Below, piece after piece: positions 11,401-23,054 of a stretch of DNA of 64,000 nucleotides. Position 1 is the stretch's first letter; every line of letters starts with the position of its first letter. Below the pieces are notes generated by a model, which was not told the DNA's origin, searched no databases, and saw nothing but the letters and a program-made list of their open reading frames with translations. The DNA is taken from NCBI GenBank assembly GCA_963575745.1, contig CAUYUJ010020694.1:1-64000 (forward strand), read 5' to 3'. Source of the stretch: Prorocentrum cordatum. Its lineage: Eukaryota; Sar; Dinophyceae; Prorocentrales; Prorocentraceae. Both the position numbers and the translations under genes were made by a program.

Positions 11401-12810
11401 TGGCGACAGCGGTTCGATCAGTGCGTTATGTTGGCGCCTGCCGAGTTTCGTATCGGTACCGCCGGAAGGCCGCTGAACCACGTCGTGCATCTCACATTTC
11501 TCGGACGACCCGCAGGGATTCCGCTCCGCATGGGTGCCAGCGCAACGAGCGGCTCGCACAAAACAGTGCGTGTACGTGGCGCAATCGAGAGCGGTGCGTG
11601 GCCACCGGTGACGGGAGCGACCGATTGTACCGGACATGCGCGAGCAGGGGGTGCAGCTGTCGCGACACATGTTTGACAGTGGCTCCGAGGCGGGAATTTA
11701 CACATGATCGCCGCCTGAGGGATCGATCTTCGCGGACCTCCACAGGCGGTGGATATGGATCGATTCTGGCCACGGGGGTTCCAAATGTATCCATGTCCAC
11801 CGCCCGCTGGGGCACCATGTCGGTCCCCAGGCGGTGGATATGGATCAACTCCCGCTTCGCAGTGGCGATGGCCCTGGGGGTGCCCGACCCAGCGTTTCAG
11901 TTGCAGCTTCCGCAGGTTCAGCCTGGCCCAGTTTCTTGACCCCCCTGCGCGTGCACGTGGCTGTTGTCGCAGCGCTGGCTCGGCGTTTGCTCCAGATGTC
12001 GCCTCAAATCAGTCCCAGGCTTCCTCGGGGCTAGTCGCACTTGGTTCCACGCTTGGGCGGCGCACCAGCAAAATGACGAGGGTCATGTACATGTGCAGTC
12101 GAACGTTCGGAAGCATGAGCGTACAAAGAGCGTGGCTGCAGTTTGCCCCAGTTGGTGGTTTCTGGCTGGTGGTTTGTTTCTGGATCACTTTCCTAGCTGC
12201 GTCTGGAGGGCCCTTGGCACACCTTCCTCGGGATTACGGCGCTCGAACCTCGCAGCAGAAGCTCGGGCTTCCCTCTGCAGCGGTTCAGGCTCGTGGTTCT
12301 TTCGCCAGTCATTATTGACGGAGCGGGGGGGTGAAGAGATGAGGGGAGTGCGAGGGGGAATAGGCATGCCACGTGATGTGCAAGCGACGGCCGGCCCCCC
12401 GGCGCCATCCCGCACGAGCGAGAGCCTCTCACACACAGATCCACCGTGCGCAGCGCTAGCGATGCCCCAGCGCCGAGCCGCTTCCACCCGGAGCCCTCCT
12501 CCACGCTGCGCGTCTGTGCACCTGCCGACCCGGAAGCGCCTGCCTCAGGATCTCGCGGGGCGTCGGGCATCAGGATGCCTCCCCGCCCCCGAGGGTTGCA
12601 GATGCCCGCGCCCGCTTCCCACGAGATCCTCGGGGGGCCCGCCCCCCAAGCTGGAGGATCTGGGCGAACAGCGGCCCAGCGGGGCGCAGCAGCAGCGCCT
12701 CGTCAGCCCAGGATGTGTGCGCGGGGGTGGGCGTCCTGCAGCCGTAGCGGCTGGCCGACGGTCTCCCACCAGCGTTCCGAGGTTCTGCCCGTCCCGCTCC
12801 AGTCGACTGC
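11401..12810. other. Unassigned sequence
   Basis: Contains a repeated CAGGCGGTGGATATGGATC box near 11742 and 11830, with an inverted ATCCATGTCCACCGCC between them. No domain or exon structure recognised. Confidence 0.5.
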
Positions 12811-12815
12811 ACGTA

Positions 12816-12993
12816 CAAGAGTCTAGAGTGACCCTTCGCCGGAGTGGCCTTTGGTGCGGGCTCCAATTGTGGGGCCACCCGATCACGGAACGCGGAGCGG
12901 CAGCAGCGGCCCGCGCGCCCGCGCTTGGCCGCCCAGCGTCGTCCCCCCCCCGTAAGCCGCGCACCAAAGGTCACTCTTGCCCCGTGGCATTCT
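12816..12993. mobile_element. MITE-like element, family 2 copy A
   Basis: The left arm contains AGAGTGACCCTTCGCC and GGAGTGGCCTTTGGTGCG. The right arm, reverse-complemented, contains AGAGTGACCTTTGGTGCG. TA lies next to both outer ends (12814-12815, 12994-12995). The same arms recur at 53145-53321. Confidence 0.6.
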
Positions 12994-13671
12994 TACGTGT
13001 CGCCGCTCCGGGGCGCCCGCCAGGGCCGTGGCGGCCGCGAGCCTCTCAGCAGCTCCGCGCCCAGGTGGGGCCTCGCGGGCTCCGGGAAGCCGGCTGCGGG
13101 AGGAGCCTTCTCGGGGTGGCTACGGGGTCGGTGCCCTCTCCCTGACGCAGGCCCGCGGAGTTTCCTGAGCAGCAGGTCCTTGTGCACCATGTGCACCACC
13201 ATCACCACCGCCACCACAGTGCCTGGCCCGGGCCGTGCGGGGTCCCAGGATGGTGGACAGACGTTCTTGGCCTTGGCCAGGAGGGAGTGTACTACACAAT
13301 GCCAGGACCCAGGGTGGCCCTGGCCAGGCATGGTGCTGGCTCATAGGTTCCGTGTGCGTAGGCTTGCGGGGATCGGCGGAAGCTAGGCAGGAAGGGCTCC
13401 GCCAGCGGAAGCCAGAGGAGAGTTTTCAAGAGAAGCCGTCGGCCGCATCGATGTCGCTTCTCCAGGGGTCCGAATCCAGCGCTGGCTCCCAGACCCCTGC
13501 GGCGTGCACCAAGGCGTTATGGCGTTGGCGAAGCATTGTATGGTTACCCCTGGACTTGCGATCAGGGACCTTCGCCCAGAAGAGAACCGAGCTGCCGGCA
13601 TCGCTACCAAGGGTAAGGCTAGCCCGAGGTTTAAATAGCAGCTCGCTGGTCCGATTCGCATGCGCACCAGG

Positions 13672-13707
13672 ATGCAGGAGCTGGCCGCTGCCATTTTGAC
13701 CAAGCAG
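13672..13707 (+). CDS. Exon 1 of the four-pass membrane protein gene
   Basis: ATG at 13672, preceded by CACCAGG (an alternative in-frame ATG lies at 13660). It encodes MQELAAAILTKQ and ends in a consensus donor, CAG|GTAAGC. Intron 1 (13708-13770) is 63 nt and ends in CTAG. Reading through it meets a stop at once. Confidence 0.45.
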
Positions 13708-16700
13708 GTAAGCGGGTCGGCAAGCCAACCAAGCATCACAGCCGAGCGCCCCCAGCAAGAGGACGACTAGCTCATGATCTACATCTTCAAGGGCTTCGGT
13801 GAGATCTGCAAGCTTCCTTGCACCCTCTGCAAGGGATGCTGCGATGCGTTCAAGGCTGGGAGGGTAAATCACATGAATTTTCTGCAGGGTGCGCGTCCCG
13901 CTCGGGTTCGGTGGCGTTTGTTTCGCGAACTTCTCGTGGAACTCGAGCCCACTTGAGGGACGGAGGAAAGCGGGGTCGATTGCGCCGACATTCTCGCGTA
14001 AGCTTCTCGCGTAAGGCCGCGCGTACGCGCCCTCTCCTCCACGCGGCGTGTCGCGCTGGCAGTCCACGTAAGCCGTGGCGTGCGGTCGCTATGTCTTCGC
14101 GCATAAGACTCGTCTCTTTTCGTCGCTTCATTGGTTTCCGCTGGCTTCGGAATCTCTGGAGCCAACTCCTGTTTTTCCCAACCTCAGCGCCTGCCTGTTC
14201 TTTGGAAGCCTCGGAGGAAGCGTGCTCCTCGTGCAACACGTTCTGGGAGCCCATCATCGCCAATCCTCTTGGGAATTATGTGATCGGCACCTGGGTCGCC
14301 ATGGGCTTCGTGTGTGCTGCAGCGATCTGGGGTATCAGCCAGGACCTGAACTGCAGTAGCGATCTCAAGGGCAACATCCAGCTCTTCTGCATCGCGAACG
14401 TCGTCCTCGCTTGCATCCATTCCGGTCCTGTGGGGAGAACTATAGATCCCTGCACTCTCGCCGTGCTAGGTGATACAGAACAACCTGAGGCCTCTCGAGT
14501 GGCAAACGAGTGGCTAGTCTGTTGTGGGCATTGAGGCATGGTTAGAAAGCGTCGTGCTGTCGCTCTTCATGTTTGATCATACTCATGCTTCCGCATGCCA
14601 TACACATGGCATGGTCAGCAGGAGGTCTAGACACAATTCACATATCATGTACGCTGGTGGAGGTGACGCGTGTTGTGTACGCAGCCTTTCACATATAAGC
14701 CACCGCTAGACTCGGCAACCCCATCGTCGCGGTCAGGCGAACCGTCTTGTCAAATCGGTGGAACAAGTCCGATCGAATTATCCTTGCAAATTTGACCACA
14801 ACTCGCCCATCTTCCTCCTCTTCTCACAATTGTCCGAAGCTAGTATCGAGGACGCCTACGGCGAATCACCGCCACCCCCTGCCCTTTGGAAGCGGCTATG
14901 TGGCCAAACAATGGGCGAATGTCTGGCCAAGCTGTTGGACTATGTGCTCCCCCAGCCGCTGTGGAACCCTAGGCGCAACACTTGGGGGAGGAGGAGAGAG
15001 TTGAGGCGGAGGAGAATGAGGAGGAGAAGGAGGACCAGAGTAGTCCCAACATGCATCAACAATGCTGCAACACACCCTTCCGTCCCAAGTCTCCTCCCCA
15101 AAGTCCCTACAAGCCTTCGGTTCCACTTCAAGAAGCGCCACCTTGAAAGAACAGCGCCCTATGGGCATGCCATTGGCGAGAGCACTGTTTTGAAAGGGAG
15201 CTGCCTTGCATCCTTCTTGCGAGTAGCCAGGACTGCGCAAAGGTATTACCATGCTGAATGGATTTAGTTTTGGGCCTTGTGGGAGACCTTCAGGGGCCAC
15301 CTTGGGCGAGCAGGCAGGCTTCCTTGCGACATTAGGGGCCCCCAATCGCCTACTCAGAAGCCCTCACTTGACTACAAAGGCGCCCCAAGGCGCTGGTGGC
15401 CTCGAAGAAGCGCCCGCGAGGCTTGACGAAGCCCCATTGCCTTCTGCAGCTCCAGGGTGGGCACGCACGAGTTCCCTGGGGGGCCATGCTCCTCAATCAG
15501 TGCTTGCACTCAAGGGGTCCTAGCGGAGACTGAAATAGCAGGTGAAAGTTGTGGGTCGATTTCGGTGGGCGGATGGGTTTCTGGGTTCGCGGGTTCCGGG
15601 TTCCAGGTTCCAGGCCGATTTCTGTGGGCGGTCTAGGTCCCAGGTTCCTAGTTCTGGGTCTGGGGGTCTTGGCTCGGAGTATATACATATATATATATAT
15701 ATGTATATATACATATGTGTATATATATGTATGTATGTATGTATTTATATATGTATATAAAGACACACATATATATGTGTGTATATATATATTCCCATTT
15801 CTATATTATGTTATTACCCCGGACCCCCCCCCCAAATCGGACCCCCAGAATCCCGGGCCCCCTCAGCCCCCGGGACCCCCTGGACGCCCCTGCAGAAGGC
15901 CGCCCAGGCATTTCAGAGCTCCGGGAAGCCCTTGCTGGGCCTAGGCGACGGGCCCAAATCGGTCAGGAGGGCGGCCGAACGCCCGAGGGCCCCAAGAGGC
16001 CCCAGACCCACCAGACGCCCGAAGACGACCCAAAGAAAACAATTTTAATCTAAGATTCTTGCGTAATTTTTGGAATGCCCAGTACTTCGGTCTTCTGGGC
16101 GTCCGAGGCCGCCTGGGAGGCTCGAAAATCGCCCCAAACCGTCCGACTGGGCTTCCAGGCAGTCCAGGAGAGCCCCAAGATGGCACAACAGGGTTCCAAG
16201 ATGGCCTAAGAGAGCCCCATGGCGGCCCAAGATGGCCCCAAGACACCTTCCGAAGCATTCCAAATCGTGACCCGGTCGTTCAGGGAGACCGCGGTTGGAG
16301 CAGGGTAGGCCGAGGAAGCCCCCAGAGGCCCCCAGAAGACGCCCAGGAGGCCTCCATAAGGCTTTAAGAAAGCCTGAACAACTTCCGTGAGGCCCCCAAA
16401 GGCTCTCCAAGGAGGAGCCTCCGCAAAAAGAGCTAAGGAGGCTGGGGAAGAATTTGCAGGGTAGGGCTAGACTGAGGAAAAAGAAACATGGAGGAAGGAA
16501 AACGAATAACATTATGATAACGCCGACGCCGGAAAAGGCAACAAGGGGTTATCGCTGAATTGTTTGTTTGACCTTCCTGCCATTCCGCCTGCATGCCAAA
16601 CTTCAAGGACCAAGGTGCATGGCGCGAAACGCAAATGCAACCTTGTATATATATATATATGTATACGCACATCGATATATACGTATAGAGGTATACATAT

Positions 16701-16929
16701 GCACACATATATGTGTGCATAGATACATATATATATATGTATACATATATATATATATATACATCGATGTATGCGACCACTCCCATATACGCATACGTAT
16801 GTAGACATATGTATCAATACATGGAACTGTGTGCGTATCTATCCGTATATGAATGTATATATGTAAGCATGTAGGTGGGTATATGTGGAGGGAGAGAGAT
16901 AATATATACATAGAGAGATGATGCAGGTA

Positions 16930-16963
<34 letters not shown>

Positions 16964-17307
16964 GGAGAACAACATAGAGGAAATCATGCCGTACTGGCAG
17001 AGTGTATCGTACAGACGAGAGAGTTGGCAACATATAGTAGACATAGCAGAGTTGGTCATACACACACGTATACACACATTGGTAAACAATAGGGCGTATA
17101 CGAAAATCGAGTGCACATCGGGTTTAGGGCGTAAACAAGGTAAGTCGAGTAGATAATGTGAGACAGAGAGACAGAGATAACGCGACGCACACACATACAC
17201 ACATGTGTATGTATAGACAGGGAGGGAGAGAGAGAGAGAGAGATAGAGAGAGCGATAGAGAGAGAGAGAGAGAACGAGAGAGAGGGAGAGAGAGACATAT
17301 AATGCGA

Positions 17308-17343
<36 letters not shown>

Positions 17344-17942
17344 AACAGAGAATAACTATATATATAGAGATACATATAATACGTACATACATATACAGAG
17401 ATCAAAAGAAAGAGAGAGGGAGAGAGAGAGAGAGAGAGAGAGATAGAGAAAGAGACAGAGAAAGAGAGAGAGAGGGAGAACAGGCGTGAGTGTCTGCGGG
17501 CATACCAGGCAATCCATGATGCATATGCGATATTCCTCAAGCAGTTTTAACATCCAGCTGCCTGCGGCAAACCCCGCCAACGTGCCTGTGAAACAGCGCA
17601 GCAGGAAGAAGGCTGAGTGTAGGAATAATGCAATCTTGACGAGCGGTCAGAACTGTGACGGGCCGTGAAGTCGACCTCGTCTCCGTCCGCGCGACAGGGT
17701 TGGGAGGTCGAGTTCACGCCCCGCTGCAGTTTAGCGAGCGGTCTACACTGAGGCGGGTCGGGACCTTGACCTCATCTTCGTCCGCTCGGTAGGGATCAGG
17801 ACGATGATGGTGATGATGATGATGCTGATGACGATGGTGATGATGGTGATGATGATGCTGATGAGGATGATGATGACGATGATGATGCTGCTGCTGATGA
17901 TGATGATGATGATGATGGTGATGCTGATGCTGATGCTGATGC

Positions 17943-17973
<31 letters not shown>

Positions 17974-20900
17974 GATGGTGGTGTTTGTGGTGGTGGTGGT
18001 GGTGATGATGATGAGGAGGAGGAGGATGAATAGGAGGAGTTAATTAACAACTGCAGACAAGGAGGAGAAGGCCTCTTGAGGGCTCTCTGGGGGCTTCCCG
18101 GAAGCCTGCTGGCGACCTCTTGGGGGCCTTTTGGAGCCTCTTGGGGCTTCTTGTGGGCATATTGGGGCTTAGCCCCTCTGACGCATTCGGAGGCCGTCTT
18201 AGGAGCCCCTCTTGGAGCGTTTTGTGGCCGTCTTGGGCCCTCTTGGGATGCTCTTGGGCGATCTTGGGTCCTCTTGGGCCGACCTGGGCCCTCTGTTGGG
18301 GAGCCGCAGTGGCTGTTTTGGAAGTATCTCGGAGGTCTCTTAGGCCGTCCTGGACGGTCGGAAAACAGGCGTGAACCTGAACAAACAACATTGACCACCT
18401 AAGGGGAGTCTTCGCTGCCTCGGAGGCCTCTTGGGGCCTCTTGGGGGCCCCTTGGGGCTCCTTGGGCCGTCTTGGGGGGTTCTTGGCCCGTCTGACGCCC
18501 TCGTCGGCAGTCTTGGCGGCCTCTTTGGGCTGTCTTGGTGCCCTCTTGGAGCGCTTCAGGGCCGTCTTGGGACCCTCTTGGGAGGCTCTTGGTCGATCTT
18601 GGGGTCCTCTTGGACCGACTTGGGGCCCTCTTTGGGGCCCTCTTGGGCTGGCCGCTTAGGCCGTCTTGGGCGGTCGGGACCCGAAACGGGTGAGAATCTC
18701 AACAACATTGACAACACAATATCGTCGGAACATCAATTCTTGCCGCTTCCTCGGGGGCATCTTGGGGCCTCTTGGGGGCCTCTTGGGGCCTCTTGGGCCG
18801 TCTTATTGGGCACTTGTCCCGTTAGACGCCTTTGGAGGCCGTCTTGTTGGCCCCTCTGAGCCGTCTTGGTGCCCTCATGGAGCGCTTTAGAGCCGTCTTG
18901 GGGCCCTCTTGGGAGGCTCTTGGGCGATCTAGGGGTCCTCTTGGGCCGACTGGGGGCCCTCTTTGCGGCCTCATGGGCTGTCTTGGAAGTATCTTGGAAT
19001 CTCTTAGGCCGTCTTGGGCGGTCGGAAACCCGAACTGGTGAGAACCTCAACATTATTGACCACCTGCAGGGAACCAATGTATTGTGCCTCCTCGGGCTCT
19101 CCTGGAGGGCCTCTTGGAGCCCTGTTGGGCCTTCCAGGAAGCCTCTTAAGCCGTCTTGAGGCCGTGCAGGAGCCCTCTTGGGCCATCTTGGGCCTTCTTG
19201 GACCGTCTTGGTGAAACCTTGGCTGTCTTGGCAGCTATCTTGGGAGCTTGTTGAGTCGAAGGACGAAAAGAGCGCTGGAGAGCAAATGAAGGGGGGGATT
19301 TTCCAACGATGCGTACGGGGAGGGGAGGCTGTCGGCCCTAGGAAATGCAACACACAGCTTCTAACCACCAGAGGAGCATGACGGAAAGAACGAAGCACGA
19401 GTGATGACGTTCTTGGTGGGGCGAAGTTCTCTAGGGAGAGGCTCAAAGAGAGGTGCGAAGCGCGACCAAGCTGGCGTAACACGCCCCCCCCCTCCCCTAA
19501 GATTGCCCAAGATGTCCCCCAAAGCGGCCAACAGGCCCCCAAGACGGCCCAAGAGAGGTCCAAGAGGGATCCAAGACGGCCGAAGAGTGCTCCAAGAGCG
19601 CCCAAGACCGCCCAAAAGCAGTCCAAGATGGCCTCATATGGCCTTCAGACGGTCCAAGAGGGCCCCGAGATGGTCCCAGAGGTCCTCAAGAACACACCCA
19701 CGAGGGCTCGAGGCGGCCAAACACATGGATTTTCCGAATGTGGGTCCTAGACTTTTTTCATGTCCTCGCCTTTTCGGGCTTCCGACGGCCCGAGACGGCC
19801 CAAGAGGCCCGACATATCGCGCCAAGACGGCCCATGAGGCCCCAAGAAGGCCCCGAAACGGTCCAACAGGGCTCCAAGAGGGACCCAAGAGGCTCCCAAG
19901 AGAGCCACACGAGGGCCATGGGAGGCCCACAAGAGGGCCGAAGAGGGCCTCGAGAGGGCCCCAAGACGGTCCAAGCCTCCCAAGACGGTCCAAGAGGCCC
20001 TTGCGACGGCCCAAGAGCCTCCCACAGGACCCCCTAGACGGCCTGAGGAGGCAAGGCACAACACACTGATTTCCCGTATGTTTTTCCCCAATTCGGCTTG
20101 CCTAAGGGGTTCTTACTGGGATAAACGGCCCCAAAGAGGTCCTCAGGAGGACCCCGAAAGGGCCTCAGGAGGCTCGCAACGTTTATGCTCCTAAGTTTTT
20201 TTTCATGGTTTTCAGTGTTATTGCCTTCTCGGGCCAAGAACGGCCCAAGACGGCCCAAGAGGCCCCAAATATCGTCCCAAGACAGCCCCAGAGGCCCCCG
20301 AAATGGCCTGAAAACTATCGAAGAGGACCTCACGACGGCCCAAGAGGGCTTCAAAACTACCCAAGAGAGCCCCAAGACGGCTCCCCAGAGGGCCCCAAGA
20401 GGGCCCCAAGAGGCTCCCAAGAGGGCCCCAAGAGGCCCCCAAGAGGGCCCCAAGCCGGCCAAGGGCCTCCAAGTCGCCCCGAGACGGCCCAAAAGGGCTT
20501 CAAGACGGCCCCAGAGGGTCCCAAGACGGTCCAAAAGGGTCCCCAAATGGCCCCCAAGAAGGCGCAGCGACGCCACATACAAAAAACGATCTGCAACGTA
20601 AAAACTCTGAGCATCAAGGCTCCCAAGAGCAAGCGGTGCCATGAGCCATCTCGGACAAGTTTCTGCAGCGCTCTTTCCGTTCCCGTGCCGGCCCAGGTGA
20701 CGGAGAGAGCGAGGTGCGAGCGATGATGTTCTGGCGGGGCGAAGCCCGCTGGGTGACGGAAAGAGGGAGGTACGAGTGACGACGTTCTGGTGTGGTGAAG
20801 CCCTTTGGGGAGGCGTCCAGGGGAGGGGCGCAGGGGGGTAACACGCCCCCCCCCCCCCCAAAGACGGCCCCAAAAGTATCCAAGATGGCCCAAGATATTC

Positions 20901-23054
20901 CCAAGTCGGCCCCAGGAACCCCCAAGCGCGTTCCAAGATGGCTCCAAGACGGCCCCAGAGCGCACGAAGAGATGCCAAGACCGCCCAAGAGTGTTCCAAG
21001 ATGGCCTCAGATGGTCTCCAGATGGTCCAAGAGAGCCTCAAGACGGCTCCAGAGGCCCTCAAGAGGGCCCCCGAGAGGGCCTCAGGAGGCCAATTATTTT
21101 GATGTTCCTTAGGTTTTTGAAGGTTTTACGGGTTCTCGCCTTTTCGGACCAAGAGCGGCACAAGACGGCCCACGAGGCCCCAAATATCTTCCCAAGACGG
21201 CCCAAGAGGCCCCCCGAAGGGGCCGAAAACGGTCCAAGAGGGCCCCAAGACGGCCCATGAGGGCCCCAAAACGGCCCAAGAGGGCCCCCAGGTCTAACAC
21301 GCCCACTCCGTGCAAGCACGGTGGCGGATACCCCAACGAATGTTGTTGCTCTGGTTTGCCCGCCAGCAATGTCGGACATTTCTGGCGTTTTTTGGCGGCC
21401 TCTGCTGTGGGGTCCCGCGCTCTAGGATACCATTCCAAGGGTTCCCACCCCATCTAGTTTACGCTGAACAGCGAAAACTTGGAGCGCTGGCTGTGTTTCC
21501 CGCCGTATGGTCCCACCCGCTGGTGTCCCACTCCGTAGGGGATCACCCCAAATGGTCCCGCCCCATAGGGTCCATGGGATCACACCCTACAGGTCCAATT
21601 CGCTAGGGTCCAACCCTATCGGGTTTCACCTTATGAGGCCCGCGCCCTGGGCTCCCACCCCATAGGGTCCCACCCTATTAGGTCCTACCCTATCAGGTCG
21701 CACCCCACAGGGCCCCACCCCAAAGGGTCCCACCTTGTAATGGTTCCCCACAGGGTCCCACCCCATGCTCCCGCCCACAGGGTTCTATGCGCAATGTCCA
21801 TCTTTATTGGGTCCCACCCCGTAAGAGTTCCACTCCATCTTGGGTCTCACCGTATGTGGTCCCGCCCGCCCCACAGAGTCCCAGCACATGGCCCCACCCC
21901 ATGGGGTCCTGCTCCTTGGTGGAATCTTCCTCTCGGGGCCAGCTTGGGCCCTTTGATGGCGGAGCCGAGTCTGGGCCCGAGGAAGTCCATCTTGCGGCAA
22001 TGTCGGCCTCCGAGTTGTTTGACTCACGCCGAGGGGCGCTGTTGGGCCGAGTTTGCCGTTGGTTTCTCTGGCGGGGCCTCCACGAAGCGGCCTCGCGCGC
22101 GTGCGCGCGAATTGTCGAACAACATAGCAACCGCGTAACTACCTGATTTATTTGAGTGGAGGATTGAACGCGCGCTGTTCTTGTCTGACTTTCTTCAGGA
22201 GCCCAGAGTCCCCTGATCTCCCACCGTTCTGCCCGGGGCATTTTTGCAATCCTGGGGCGAGGAGCATGCGGGCATGGAAGGACTGGAAACGAAGGCAACC
22301 AGACTCGAGAACATGTCAGTATGACCAGCACAGGAATGTCCTACTACATGCAGCGCCAGATCATCGAGAAGGTCGGCAAGCCCTTTGCCGAGATGACCGC
22401 GAAGGAGATCCAGCAGAAAGCTGGGGAGATCCTGCTGTACGACGTCCCTGTCTGTCTGTATTCGTTCCTCGCCACGGCGGGCTACGGCCTTAACGCCTGG
22501 GCCCTCTCCCTGGGCAGCTGCGGCGACTCTCAGCCGCAGTCTGGCTCCGCCTTCGTCTATCTGAAGGGCCGGCGCCCTCGACCACCGCCCCCCGCGGAAG
22601 CGGCGCCACCACGGCTGCATCTCGGGACGGCCCAGCGGCGCTCATGTGGGCCTCGTCGGGCCATCTGGGATCTTTTTCGGGGGCATCTTGGAGCCTGGAT
22701 GCACCTTCGGGGAGGAGGATGAGGAGGCGGAGGAGGAGGAGGAGGAGGAAGAGGAGGGGGAGGAGGAGGAGGAGGAGGAGGAGGAGGGGGAGGAGGAGGA
22801 GGAGGAGGAGGAGGAGGAGGAGAAGGAGGAGGAGGAGGTAGAGGAGGGGGAGGAGGAAGAGGAGGAGGAGGAGGAGGAGGAGGAGTAGACCTGGCGCCCT
22901 CAAGAGGGGGCCGGCGGCTCTCGTCTGGGGCGCGCTCGCGTTCGGCTACCTCTTCTGCTGGTACTGCTGCCAGTGCTGCCAGGGCGCCGTTCCGTCGAAG
23001 GGCAAGAGCGGCGGCGCCGTGCCGCCCGCCACGGCGGTCGGCGCCACGGCGTGA
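13672..23054 (+). CDS. Five-exon gene: Cys-rich four-pass membrane protein (spliced, reconstructed)
   Basis: Joining 13672-13707, 13771-13863, 14217-14424, 22334-22554 and 22905-23054 gives a continuous frame of about 235 residues ending in TGA. The N-terminal part (about residues 20-55) is Cys-rich, with CKLPC, CTLCKGCC and CSSC motifs. Four hydrophobic segments follow: YVIGTWVAMGFVCAAAIWGI, IQLFCIANVVLACIHSG, VPVCLYSFLATAGYGLNAW and AALVWGALAFGYLFCWY, and then a CCQCC cluster and a short Gly/Ala/Pro tail. It is presumably an integral membrane protein. The layout recalls small Cys-rich four-pass proteins of algae and other protists, but I cannot name the family or function. Exons 3 and 4 join in matching phase (G|GA) across a 7.9-kb intron. 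The start and the exon 2-3 junction are the least certain parts. Confidence 0.6.
13771..13863 (+). CDS. Exon 2 of the four-pass membrane protein gene
   Basis: 31 codons in phase 0, including IFKGFGEICKLPC and CTLCKGCCDAFKAG. It ends AGG|GTAAAT. The opposite strand is also open here, so strand choice rests on the Cys pattern continuing into exon 3. Confidence 0.5.
14217..14424 (+). CDS. Exon 3 of the four-pass membrane protein gene
   Basis: A polypyrimidine tract (TCCTGTTTTTCCCAACCTCAG) lies just upstream. The acceptor is taken as TCGGAG|GAAGCG for phase; CTCAG at 14187 or GGAAG at 14220 are alternatives. It encodes CSSCNTFWEPIIANPLG and membrane segments 1 and 2. It ends TCCG|GTCCTG, phase 1. 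Confidence 0.65.
15678..15800. repeat. TA/TATG microsatellite
   Basis: (TA)n and (TATG)n, preceded at 15580-15660 by GGTTCCGGGTTCCAGG repeats. Confidence 0.9.
15840..16430. repeat. CCAAGATGGCCC degenerate array, block 1
   Basis: Degenerate 10- to 12-bp units of the form CCCAAGANGGCC, the same family as 19500-21295 and the copia flanks. Confidence 0.7.
16638..16885. repeat. TA-rich microsatellite
   Basis: (TA)n, CATATG and GTATAC repeats within intron 3. Confidence 0.9.
16925..17485. repeat. GA microsatellite blocks
   Basis: Three main (GA)n blocks separated by TA-rich and unique islands. 17486-17800 shows nothing else recognisable. Confidence 0.9.
17802..18035. repeat. GAT/GGT trinucleotide tract
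   Basis: (GATGAT)n with GCTGAT and GGTGGT variants, ending in GGAGGAGGA. Confidence 0.95.
18070..19260. repeat. GTCTTGGGGCC array in higher-order units of ~315-350 bp
   Basis: Degenerate 10- to 12-bp units (NNNGTCTTGG, GGCCCTCTTGG) are interrupted at about 18356, 18672 and 19020 by GGTCGG followed by AACCTCAACA-like islands. This gives larger repeats 316 and 348 bp apart. The orientation is opposite to the following array. Confidence 0.85.
19390..21295. repeat. CCAAGACGGCCC array, inverted relative to the previous one
   Basis: Complementary units (CCAAGACGGCCC, CCCCAAGAGGGCC). T-rich islands near 19735, 20185 and 21105 share a TTTTNNNGTTNTCGCCTTTTCGG-like module. A GATGACGTTCTTGGTGGGGCGAAG-like module occurs near 19400 and 20720-20790, each followed by GTAACACGCCCCCCC. 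Confidence 0.85.
21440..21920. repeat. GGGTCCCACCCCATA minisatellite
   Basis: Degenerate 15- to 22-bp units of GGGTCCCACCCCATA over about 480 bp. Confidence 0.85.
22334..22554 (+). CDS. Exon 4 of the four-pass membrane protein gene
   Basis: Starts after CCAGCACAG in the phase needed by exon 3, completing a Gly codon. It encodes MSYYMQRQIIEKVGKPF, an amphipathic stretch, then segment 3 (VPVCLYSFLATAGYG). A phase-0 donor TTC|GTCTAT fits exon 5, but this splice site is weak. Confidence 0.6.
22720..22886. repeat. GGA microsatellite in intron 4
   Basis: (GGA)n with GGGGGA and GTA variants, directly upstream of exon 5. Confidence 0.95.
22905..23054 (+). CDS. Exon 5 (last) of the four-pass membrane protein gene
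   Basis: Phase 0 after CTCAAG. It encodes segment 4, the CCQCC cluster and an Ala/Gly/Pro tail ending in TGA at 23052. The frame is in none of the long single ORFs and becomes visible only by following the hydrophobic segment. Confidence 0.6.
   Translation, partial: RGPAALVWGALAFGYLFCWYCCQCCQGAVPSKGKSGGAVPPATAVGATA

Larger units (their letters stand above)
14425..22333 (+). other. Intron 3 (7.9 kb), repeat-filled
   Basis: GT...AG intron of 7,909 nt containing TA and GA microsatellites, a GAT tract, two opposed CCAAG/CTTGG arrays and a CCCACCCCATAGGG array. No open frame in it resembles a further exon or a transposase. 14430-15540 has no recognised feature. Confidence 0.55.

Noticed and set aside
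13440-13612. Plus-strand stretch reading VTPGLAIRDLRPEENRAAG before a GGTAAGG donor, as an upstream exon
   Set aside because: Plausible codon content, but its phase and junction to exon 1 could not be established.
13685-13704. Spliced-leader relict (CCGCTGCCATTTTGACCAAG resembles the dinoflagellate spliced leader)
   Set aside because: It needs three mismatches and a deletion and lies inside coding exon 1 of an intron-bearing gene, so chance is more likely. Shorter GCCATTTTGGC-type matches near 5612 and 54635 are weaker still.
13426-14067. 213-codon minus-strand frame overlapping exons 1 and 2
   Set aside because: It is protein-like in places, but it has no recognised domain and no continuation, and it conflicts with the Cys-rich plus-strand exons that join in phase to a membrane protein.
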